Shown: piece after piece, positions 1 to 5,793 of the stretch
Layout: each line of letters starts with the position of its first letter
Position numbering within the stretch: position 1 is the stretch's first letter
DNA from: an uncultured Eubacteriales bacterium
GTDB lineage: Bacteria > Bacillota > Clostridia > Oscillospirales > Oscillospiraceae
Reading direction: 5' to 3'
Length of the DNA stretch: 5,793 bases
Assembly: GCA_900551995.1 (NCBI GenBank)
Contig: URXW01000064.1
Location: 1 to 5,793 of the forward strand
Program-made: the position numbers and the translations under genes
Notes under the pieces: model-generated
What the model was told of the DNA's origin: nothing
The model's database searches: none
What the model saw: only the letters and a program-made list of their open reading frames with translations

Positions 1-107
1 AAAAGCACCGGAAAGACACGCTGTCAGGCGTGGTTGCCCTTGTTAACCGATGGTAGTATTTATTGTAAAAACTACCGCAAAACTACTCAGGAAAAGGTGA
101 AAGTGAT
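1..107 (+). promoter_or_regulatory. asnS leader region, cut by the window edge
   Basis: This is the untranslated stretch before asnS. Positions 1-53 can fold: GACA-CGC-UGUC is a small hairpin (14-24), flanked by GCACC (5-9) which can pair with GGUUGC (32-37) with one bulge. This is followed by GUUAACCGAUGG (42-53), which resembles the 3' end of a c-di-GMP-I riboswitch. From 52 to 76 GGTAGT and ACTACC form a 6-bp stem around an AT-rich loop, and AAAACTAC occurs twice (68-75 and 79-86). No T-box motif (the AGGGTGGTACC type) is present here, although T-boxes are common upstream of asnS in Firmicutes. No clear sigma-70 promoter was found; TTGTTA (40-45) with TATTGT (61-66) is too closely spaced to trust. 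The ribosome binding site AGGTGA (95-100) lies 7 nt before the ATG. Confidence 0.4.
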
Positions 108-1502
<1,395 letters not shown>

Positions 1503-1518
1503 GAATATAAATGGGAAT

Positions 1519-1550
1519 GGGCGAGAGAGGTCGGCAAACCTCTCTCGCCC
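1519..1550 (+). terminator. Hairpin after asnS, probable terminator
   Basis: GGGCGAGAGAGG (1519-1530) is perfectly complementary to CCTCTCTCGCCC (1539-1550), and a T-A pair can be added inside to give a 13-bp stem with a 6-nt loop. It starts 17 nt after the asnS stop. The following bases (TGTTATGG) are a poor U-tract, so it may terminate weakly, act as a 3' stabilising stem, or also block transcription arriving on the opposite strand. Confidence 0.7.
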
Positions 1551-1603
1551 TGTTATGGAAAGCTGACGACCCCGTTCGATCGCCATGGCTTGACAAATTG
1601 AAT

Positions 1604-1626
1604 GCGCCGCTGGCGGAGAGCGGCGC
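1604..1626. repeat. 8-bp inverted repeat between asnS and the ncRNA terminator
   Basis: GCGCCGCT (1604-1611) and AGCGGCGC (1619-1626) form a perfect 8-bp stem with a 7-nt loop. There is no U-tract on either side, so it is not a classic terminator. It lies 11 bp beyond the end of the predicted ncRNA on the minus strand. TTGACA at 1590-1595 (+) has no matching -10 at the right distance. The rest of 1551-1636 shows no gene. Confidence 0.5.
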
Positions 1627-1636
1627 GTACAGGTAT

Positions 1637-1662
1637 AAAAAAACTGACAGTTTTCCTGCCAG
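1637..1662 (-). terminator. Intrinsic terminator of the minus-strand ncRNA
   Basis: Read on the minus strand, CTGGCAG (1662-1656) pairs with CTGTCAG (1650-1644), with one G-U pair, around the loop GAAAA. It is followed at once by seven T residues (1643-1637). This is the textbook layout for factor-independent termination in the leftward direction. No protein gene on that strand precedes it within 450 bp, which supports a non-coding transcript ending here. Confidence 0.8.
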
Positions 1663-1751
1663 CGCGTGTTCCTGCTTCCGTTACAACGAGGGTGCGCCGC
1701 TGCAAACAAGTTCTCCTTCGTGCAATTCTACTGTCCTCGCGCCGCGAAAAC

Positions 1752-1950
1752 CGCCGTGCTATACCGGTTCTCCCGTACATGACCTACCTTCTCAGAGCGT
1801 GCGCTCCAATGGCGGCGTTACCCAACAGCTGCGCTGCTTCGGTCATTTCCTTGCGCTCACAGTGCCGTCCGCGGCGGGTTTGAGACCCTGATTCCTTCAA
1901 AACTGCCCCCTGACCGATGCACGGTCTTTACGGCGGGCAGCCACACGACG
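1752..1950 (-). promoter_or_regulatory. Cobalamin-riboswitch-like aptamer domain (diverged)
   Basis: Cobalamin riboswitches share, in order, a P2 hairpin, GGGAA, a GGUG..AAUCC hairpin, CCCGC-ACUGU, GCC-ACUG-stem-UGGGAA-GGC and CAGGAGACCUGCC. Here the minus strand shows: a CUGCCC..GGGCAG hairpin (1940-1903), GGAA (1895-1892), GGGUCUCAAACCC (1888-1876), ACUGUGAGCG (1863-1854), GCC-AUUG-GAGC-GCAC-GCUC-UGAGAA-GGU (1813-1786) and GGGAGAACC (1774-1766). An outer helix (1950-1943 with 1759-1752) closes it. The size of about 199 nt fits the family. Weak points are that the CCCCGC core is GGACGGC here, P3 is poor, no clear L13 hairpin is visible, and the 3' strand reads ACCGGUAU instead of ACCUGCC. 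It may be a variant, a decayed copy or another RNA class of similar shape. The comparison is by eye from memory of the family consensus. Confidence 0.42.
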
Positions 1951-2008
1951 TCACAGAACTTAAACATATTTTCTTGTCAGCGGCGGGGGTGCCCGTCGCG
2001 TTAATGAC

Positions 2009-2037
2009 AGTATATACCAGTTTTGCCGCGCTGTCAA
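2009..2037 (-). promoter_or_regulatory. Strong sigma-70/sigma-A promoter for the ncRNA
   Basis: On the minus strand, TTGACA (2037-2032) is a perfect -35 box and TATACT (2014-2009) is a 5/6 match to the -10 box. The spacer is exactly 17 bp. It lies just after the pyc terminator and reads away from pyc toward asnS. It is the best promoter in the window. Confidence 0.85.
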
Positions 2038-2065
2038 TACGGACTTGCGCCGGCGAGGGGGCAGG

Positions 2066-2099
2066 AAAAAGCCGCCGCAGGACGCACCTGCGGCGGCTT
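2066..2099 (-). terminator. Intrinsic terminator of pyc
   Basis: On the minus strand AAGCCGCCGCAGG (2099-2087) pairs with CCTGCGGCGGCTT (2081-2069), leaving a loop of five bases, and a run of five T (2070-2066) follows. It begins 23 bp after the pyc stop. In the plus direction there are only two T after the stem, so it works mainly leftward. Confidence 0.88.
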
Positions 2100-2122
2100 G
2101 GAGTTTATAGGCGGGGCGTAGG

Positions 2123-5100
2123 TTACGGCTCCAGCACCATCAGCAGCTCCTTCGCTTTGACGGGCTGACCCTCCTTGACGCGGACGGTCTTTACCGTGCC
2201 GGCGGTGCGGGCGGTGATGGCGGTTTCCATCTTCATCGCCTCGATGACTGCCAGCACCTGATCCTTCTCCACGCGGTCGCCCTGCTTGACGGAGAGCTTG
2301 GACACCATGCCGGGGATGGAGGTGCCCACCTGCAGGGGATCGGATTCGTCCGCCAGCGTCGCCTGGCGGGTCTGCTCCGAGGCGTGGGGGTCACGGACGG
2401 AGACCTCGCGGCGCATACCGTTCAGCTCGAACTGGACGTTGACGGTGCCGTCGCTGTTGTGGTCGCCGAGACCCAGATACTTGATGACCAGCGTTTTGCC
2501 GTCCTCAATGTTGATCTTGTTCGTCTCGCCCAGAGCCATGCCGTTGAAGAACACGTGGCTGCCCATGCGGGTGATGTAGCCGTACTCCTTGCGGTGGCGG
2601 CAGAAGTCCTCGTAGACCTTGGGGTACATGGCGTAGGAGATGAGATCCTTCTTCTCCGGGTCGGCGCGGAACCGCTCCACCTCCTGACGCAGCCGGTCGA
2701 AGTCCACGGGGGGCAGCAGCTTGCCGGGACGGCAGGTGATGGGCTCCTCGCCCTTGAGGACGACCTTTTGCAGATCCTTCGGGAAGCCCCACGCCGGCTG
2801 ACCCATCATGCCCTTGAAGTAGGACACCACGGAGTCGGGGAACGCCAGTGCCTCGCCGCGGCGGACGATGTTCTCCGGCGTCAGGTCGTTCTGCACCATG
2901 AAGATCGCCAGATCGCCCACTACCTTGGACGAGGGCGTGACCTTCACCGGGTCGCCCAGCATATCGTTGACGGTCTTGTACATCTCCTTGACCTCCTCGA
3001 ACCGGTCGCCGAGACCCAGAGACTCCACCTGCGGGCGGAGGTTGGTGTACTGACCGCCGGGGATCTCGTAGCGGTAGATGTCGGTGGTGGAGGATCTCAG
3101 GCCGTGGTCGAAGTTTTCGTACCGCAGGCGCACGTCCTCCCAGTAGTTGCTCAGCTCCTGCACCCGGCGCAGGTCAAGACCGGTGTCTCGCTCCGTGCCG
3201 TGGAGGGCGGCCACCACCGCGTCCAAAGACGGCTGGCTGGTGAGACCCGCCAGCGGCGCGCACGCCACGTCCACCACGTCCACGCCCGCCTCCGCTGCCA
3301 GCAGGAGAGCCGCCACCTGATTGCCGGTGGTGTCGTGGGTGTGCAGGTGGATGGGCAGACCCACCTCCTGCTTCAGAGTGGACACCAGCTTCTTGGCGGC
3401 GTAGGGCTTCAGCAGACCGGACATATCCTTGATCGCCAGCATGTGGGCACCGCGCTTTTCCAGCTCTTTGGCGAGGTTGACATAATACTTGAGGGTGTAT
3501 TTGTCCTTCGTCTCGTCCAGAATGTCGCCGGTGTAGCACATGGTGGCCTCCAGCAGCTTGTTCTGGCGGAGCACCTCCTCCATGGCGATCTCCATGCTGG
3601 GCAGCCAGTTCAGAGAGTCAAAGACGCGGAACACGTCGATGCCCCGCTGGGCGGCCTCCTCCACGAAGGCGCGCACCAGATTGTCGGGATAGTTGGCGTA
3701 GCCCACCAGATTGGAGCCGCGCAGCAGCATCTGGAAGGGGATGTTGGGGATCTTCTCGCGGAGCAGGCGGAGACGCTCCCACGGGGACTCGTGGAGGAAG
3801 CGGTACGCCACGTCGAAGGTGGCACCGCCCCACATCTCCAGAGAGAAGCAGTCCCGGAGGATGTCCGCCACGCCGTCGGCTCCCTTGACCATGTCGCGGG
3901 TACGCATACGGGTGGACAGCAGGCTCTGGTGGGCGTCGCGCATGGTGGTGTCGGTAAGCAGCAGCTTCTTCTGCTCCAGCACCCAACGCTTCACCGCGTC
4001 GGGGCCCTCCGCGTCCAGCAGCTGCTTGAGGCCGGGACCCAGAGGCTCCTTCGCCTCCGGGAAGCGGGGGATGTCGTACTGGTGACGCTCGGCGTTGGGG
4101 TTTGCCACCTGAATTTCGGAGATGTACCGCAGGACGCGGGTGGCGCGGTCGCGGGAGTCCATCAGCTCGAACAGCTCCGGCGTTTCGTCGATAAACTTGG
4201 TGTGGCACTGGCCGTTGATGAAAACGGGGTGCGCCAGAATGTTGGTGACGAAGGGGATGTTGGTCTTGACGCCGCGGACGCGCACCTCGTTGATGGCACG
4301 GGCGGACTTGCGGCAGGCGGCGGCAAAGGTGCTGTCCCAGCTGGTGACCTTCACCAGCAGGGAGTCGTAGTAGGGGGAGATGACGGTGCCCACGCCCACG
4401 TTGCCGCCGTCCAGACGGACGCCGAAGCCGCCGGGGGAGTGGTACGCCGTGACCTTGCCGTTATCGGGGGCGAAATTATTGGAGGGATCCTCCGTGGTGA
4501 CGCGGCACTGGATGGCGTAGCCGTTGAAGTGGACGTCCTCCTGCTTCGTCAGACCGATCTCCGGGCAGCTGAGGGGATAGCCGGCGGCGATGAGCAGCTG
4601 GGCGCGGACGATGTCCACGCCGGTGATCATCTCGGTGACGGTGTGCTCCACCTGAATACGGGGGTTCATCTCGATGAAGTAGTAGCTGCCGTCCCTGTCC
4701 ACCAGAAATTCCACGGTGCCGGCACTGACGTAGCCCACGTGCTGGGCGATCTTCACCGCGTCGCGGCGGAGAGCTTCCACCGTCTCGTGGGGCACCGACC
4801 ATGCCGGGGCGAACTCCACCACCTTTTGATACCGGCGTTGGAGAGAGCAGTCGCGCTCGCCCAGATGGTAGACATTGCCGTATTTGTCCGCCAAAATCTG
4901 CACCTCGATGTGCTTGGGCTCCACGAGGAATTTTTCCATGAAGATGTCGCCGCAGCCGAAGGATTTCTCCGCCTCGCTGTGCACCAGCTCGTAGGCGGTC
5001 TTGACCTCCTCCGGGCGGTCGCAGCGGCGCATACCGCGCCCGCCGCCGCCGGCGGCGGCCTTCAGGATCACGGGGAAGCCGAAGCTGACCGCCTTTTCCA

Positions 5101-5548
5101 GCGCGTCGTCGGCGTCCCGCAGCGGCTCGGTGCAGCCAGGGATGGTGGGGACGCCGCACTCCAGCGCGATCTCCTTGGCACTGAGCTTGTCGCCCATTTT
5201 TGCCAGAACGTCGGCAGAGGGGCCCACAAACAGGATGCCGTTTGCCTCGCAGGCGCGGGCGAAGTCGGCATTCTCGGACAGGAAGCCGTAGCCGGGGTGG
5301 ATGGCGGTGACGCCGCGCCGGCGGGCAAGGCTGATGATGCCGGGGATGTCCAGATATGCACCCAGCGGCGATTTCTTCTCGCCCACCAGGTACGCCTCGT
5401 CCGCCTTGGTGCGGAAGATGGAGTAGGTGTCCTCGTTGGAGTAGATTGCGACGGTGTGTAGCCCTAAGTCGTAGCAGGCGCGGAAGATCCGCACGGCGAT
5501 CTCGCCGCGGTTTGCCACCAGCACCTTGTTGAGCTGTGTGATCTGCAT
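2123..5548 (-). CDS. pyc: Pyruvate carboxylase, single-chain biotin enzyme
   Basis: This cytoplasmic enzyme (EC 6.4.1.1) carboxylates pyruvate to oxaloacetate with ATP and bicarbonate, refilling the C4 pool for aspartate-family synthesis and reductive C4-acid routes. The 1141 residues match the full-length family. The biotin carboxylase domain (about 1-455) shows the ATP-grasp glycine loop AAAGGGGRGMR (164-174) and EMNPRIQVEHTVTE (293-306). The carboxyltransferase TIM barrel starts around 525 with TTMRDAHQS (534-542). Expected metal ligands are visible: Asp538, the carbamylated-lysine position Lys707 in AIKDMSG, and His736/His738 in HLHTHD. EIPGGQYTNL (828-837) is typical of the pyruvate carboxylase/decarboxylase barrel. 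A linker region leads to the biotin carrier domain (about 1070-1141), with biotinyl Lys1106 in EAMKMET. The ATG is supported by a GGAGG-type site (GGAGGAGGGAGG) 5 nt upstream and by the normal N-terminus ITQLNKVLVANRGEIAVR. It has its own promoter and terminator, so it is monocistronic. No broken or missing key residue was seen. The fused BC-CT-BCCP order separates it from two-subunit PycA/PycB and from oxaloacetate decarboxylase. Confidence 0.98.
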   Translation of the reverse strand: MQITQLNKVLVANRGEIAVRIFRACYDLGLHTVAIYSNEDTYSIFRTKADEAYLVGEKKSPLGAYLDIPGIISLARRRGVTAIHPGYGFLSENADFARACEANGILFVGPSADVLAKMGDKLSAKEIALECGVPTIPGCTEPLRDADDALEKAVSFGFPVILKAAAGGGGRGMRRCDRPEEVKTAYELVHSEAEKSFGCGDIFMEKFLVEPKHIEVQILADKYGNVYHLGERDCSLQRRYQKVVEFAPAWSVPHETVEALRRDAVKIAQHVGYVSAGTVEFLVDRDGSYYFIEMNPRIQVEHTVTEMITGVDIVRAQLLIAAGYPLSCPEIGLTKQEDVHFNGYAIQCRVTTEDPSNNFAPDNGKVTAYHSPGGFGVRLDGGNVGVGTVISPYYDSLLVKVTSWDSTFAAACRKSARAINEVRVRGVKTNIPFVTNILAHPVFINGQCHTKFIDETPELFELMDSRDRATRVLRYISEIQVANPNAERHQYDIPRFPEAKEPLGPGLKQLLDAEGPDAVKRWVLEQKKLLLTDTTMRDAHQSLLSTRMRTRDMVKGADGVADILRDCFSLEMWGGATFDVAYRFLHESPWERLRLLREKIPNIPFQMLLRGSNLVGYANYPDNLVRAFVEEAAQRGIDVFRVFDSLNWLPSMEIAMEEVLRQNKLLEATMCYTGDILDETKDKYTLKYYVNLAKELEKRGAHMLAIKDMSGLLKPYAAKKLVSTLKQEVGLPIHLHTHDTTGNQVAALLLAAEAGVDVVDVACAPLAGLTSQPSLDAVVAALHGTERDTGLDLRRVQELSNYWEDVRLRYENFDHGLRSSTTDIYRYEIPGGQYTNLRPQVESLGLGDRFEEVKEMYKTVNDMLGDPVKVTPSSKVVGDLAIFMVQNDLTPENIVRRGEALAFPDSVVSYFKGMMGQPAWGFPKDLQKVVLKGEEPITCRPGKLLPPVDFDRLRQEVERFRADPEKKDLISYAMYPKVYEDFCRHRKEYGYITRMGSHVFFNGMALGETNKINIEDGKTLVIKYLGLGDHNSDGTVNVQFELNGMRREVSVRDPHASEQTRQATLADESDPLQVGTSIPGMVSKLSVKQGDRVEKDQVLAVIEAMKMETAITARTAGTVKTVRVKEGQPVKAKELLMVLEP

Positions 5549-5562
5549 TTGTGCCTCCCTCC

Positions 5563-5579
5563 TCCGTGCTGGGCACGGA
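5563..5579 (-). repeat. Small hairpin in the pyc 5' UTR, next to the ribosome binding site
   Basis: TCCGTGC and GCACGGA form a 7-bp perfect stem with a 3-nt loop, ending directly against the purine-rich Shine-Dalgarno tract (GGAGGAGGGAGG). A competing pairing of GTGCC (5' side) with GGCAC just before the start codon could cover the ribosome binding site. Whether this matters for expression is unknown. Confidence 0.4.
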
Positions 5580-5602
5580 TGTTTCTTTTTGTTCCACTAT
5601 AC

Positions 5603-5632
5603 ATTATACACGGTTCCGGCGGGGCGTGCCAG
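5603..5632 (-). promoter_or_regulatory. Probable pyc promoter
   Basis: On the minus strand, TATAAT (5608-5603) is a perfect -10 box preceded by TG. CTGGCA (5632-5627) is a 4/6 match to the -35 box with an 18-bp spacer. The predicted start near 5596 leaves a leader of about 48 nt before the ATG at 5548. No biotin-repressor-like palindrome was recognised over it. The remaining spacer up to the tRNA terminator (5633-5709) shows nothing clear. Confidence 0.7.
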
Positions 5633-5709
5633 ACGGAAAAATGTGCAAATACACAGGCTGTGGGGACGGGATTTTGGCTGTTCTGTTGGGAAATGGGGAG
5701 ATTGGGGGG

Positions 5710-5742
5710 AAAAAGCAGCACCCCGGTGGGGGTGCTGCTTTT
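5710..5742 (-). terminator. Terminator after tRNA-Thr
   Basis: On the minus strand AAAAGCAGCACCCC (5742-5729) pairs perfectly with GGGGTGCTGCTTTT (5724-5711) around a 4-nt loop, and the T run continues to 5710. It begins at the last base of the tRNA CCA end, so it separates the tRNA gene from pyc. Confidence 0.88.
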
Positions 5743-5793
5743 GGAGCTTGTGGCCGGACTCGAACCGGCGACCTGCTCATTACGAGTGAGCTG
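5742..5793 (-). tRNA. tRNA-Thr(CGU), 3' part only (window edge)
   Basis: On the minus strand the anticodon arm GCTCA-CTCGTAA-TGAGC (5791-5775) has anticodon CGT (5784-5782), which reads the threonine codon ACG. A 5-nt variable region (AGGTC) follows, then the T arm GCCGG-TTCGAGT-CCGGC (5769-5753), the acceptor 3' strand CACAAGC (5752-5746), discriminator T and an encoded CCA (5744-5742). The 5' acceptor strand and D arm lie beyond the right edge. All visible arms pair perfectly, so the gene looks functional. The amino acid is assigned from the anticodon; a Thr tRNA with a U discriminator is usual in Firmicutes. Confidence 0.93.

Larger units (their letters stand above)
1637..2002 (-). ncRNA. 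Predicted structured non-coding RNA, about 366 nt
   Basis: A transcription unit is defined on the minus strand by a near-consensus promoter (2009-2037) and a U-tailed terminator (1637-1662). The start is placed about 7 nt after the -10, near 2002. Reading frames in this stretch are short, lack a good start site and have no recognisable protein character. The RNA has many local helices: a P2-like hairpin at 1903-1940, AGCAGC-GCA-GCUGUU around 1822-1836, and GAGC-GCAC-GCUC at 1795-1806. Helix CGUCGUGU (1950-1943) with GCACGGCG (1759-1752) would close a domain of about 200 nt. The 5' segment CUGACA (1980-1975) could also pair with UGUCAG of the terminator. It lacks the signatures of tmRNA (T-arm and CCA end), RNase P RNA (GAGGAAAGUCC) and SRP RNA (the GGAAG-type apical domain). 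Its inner domain resembles a cobalamin riboswitch. It is downstream of pyc on the same strand but separated from it by a terminator and its own promoter. Transcription and boundaries are inferred. Confidence 0.65.

Noticed and set aside
1..54. The end of an upstream protein gene at the left edge
   Set aside because: Short open stretches exist in all three plus frames but none has recognisable protein character, and the sequence reads more like a structured leader. The edge prevents a firm answer.
1590..1639. A plus-strand promoter made of TTGACA (1590-1595) and TATAAA (1634-1639)
   Set aside because: The spacing is 38 bp, far outside the 16-18 bp range. The TATAAA overlaps the A-run that encodes the U-tract of the minus-strand terminator.
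1637..2002. tmRNA, RNase P RNA or SRP RNA as the identity of the ncRNA
   Set aside because: The length would suit tmRNA or RNase P RNA, but there is no GGTTCGA-type T-arm with CCA end, no GAGGAAAGUCC/ACAGAA pair, and no SRP apical loop motif.
1511..2168. Short open frames of 75-126 codons on both strands in the asnS-pyc gap
   Set aside because: None has a good ribosome binding site, a recognisable domain or plausible composition, and several overlap each other. The same stretch is better explained as a structured RNA.
2384..5461. A 1025-codon open frame on the plus strand, antisense to pyc
   Set aside because: It lies entirely opposite a clear pyruvate carboxylase, is dominated by Leu, Val, Ala, Gly, His and Gln as expected for the shadow of a GC-rich gene, and shows no domain. 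Long antisense frames are common at this GC content.
4476..5597. A 373-codon minus-strand frame overlapping the start of pyc
   Set aside because: It is an out-of-frame shadow with very high Arg, Gly, His and Pro content, while pyc itself reads through the same stretch with full domain conservation.

Overview
The window is GC-rich, roughly 60% by eye, and reads as chromosomal DNA of a Clostridia-class Firmicute. The best guess is an Oscillospiraceae-type gut anaerobe. That guess rests on the high GC with strong Shine-Dalgarno sites, a tRNA-Thr with a U discriminator and encoded CCA, a one-polypeptide pyruvate carboxylase, and U-tailed hairpin terminators. The genus is an inference; no marker here fixes it.

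Layout, left to right. Positions 1-107 are the leader of asnS. Its first ~53 bases resemble the 3' half of a c-di-GMP-I (GEMM) riboswitch, but the window edge cuts it. Positions 108-1502 (+) encode a complete asparaginyl-tRNA synthetase, followed by a strong hairpin (1519-1550). Positions 2123-5548 (-) encode a complete 1141-residue pyruvate carboxylase with its own promoter (around 5603-5632), a good ribosome binding site and an intrinsic terminator (2066-2099). Positions 5742-5793 (-) are the 3' two-thirds of a tRNA-Thr(CGU), followed by a 14-bp hairpin terminator that separates it from pyc.

The two protein genes are tail to tail and leave a gap of about 620 bp. No convincing protein gene lies there. 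The minus strand instead carries a compact transcription unit: TTGACA-17 bp-TATACT (2009-2037), a predicted RNA of about 366 nt, and a terminator with a seven-U tail (1637-1662). Within it, about 200 nt (1752-1950) can be laid out, in order, like a cobalamin-riboswitch aptamer. The parts are a closing helix, a P2-like hairpin, GGAA, a P4-like hairpin, ACUGUGAGCG, a GCC-AUUG-stem-UGAGAA-GGU module and GGGAGAACC. A possible antiterminator/terminator switch follows. No gene lies downstream on that strand, only the antisense of asnS, so it would be an orphan riboswitch, a riboswitch-controlled small RNA or a diverged relative. This is the most interesting part of the window.

The two enzymes are housekeeping functions: asparagine charging for translation, and anaplerotic oxaloacetate synthesis, which feeds aspartate/asparagine and the C4-acid branch. 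They share no operon, and the sequence shows no direct regulatory link between them.
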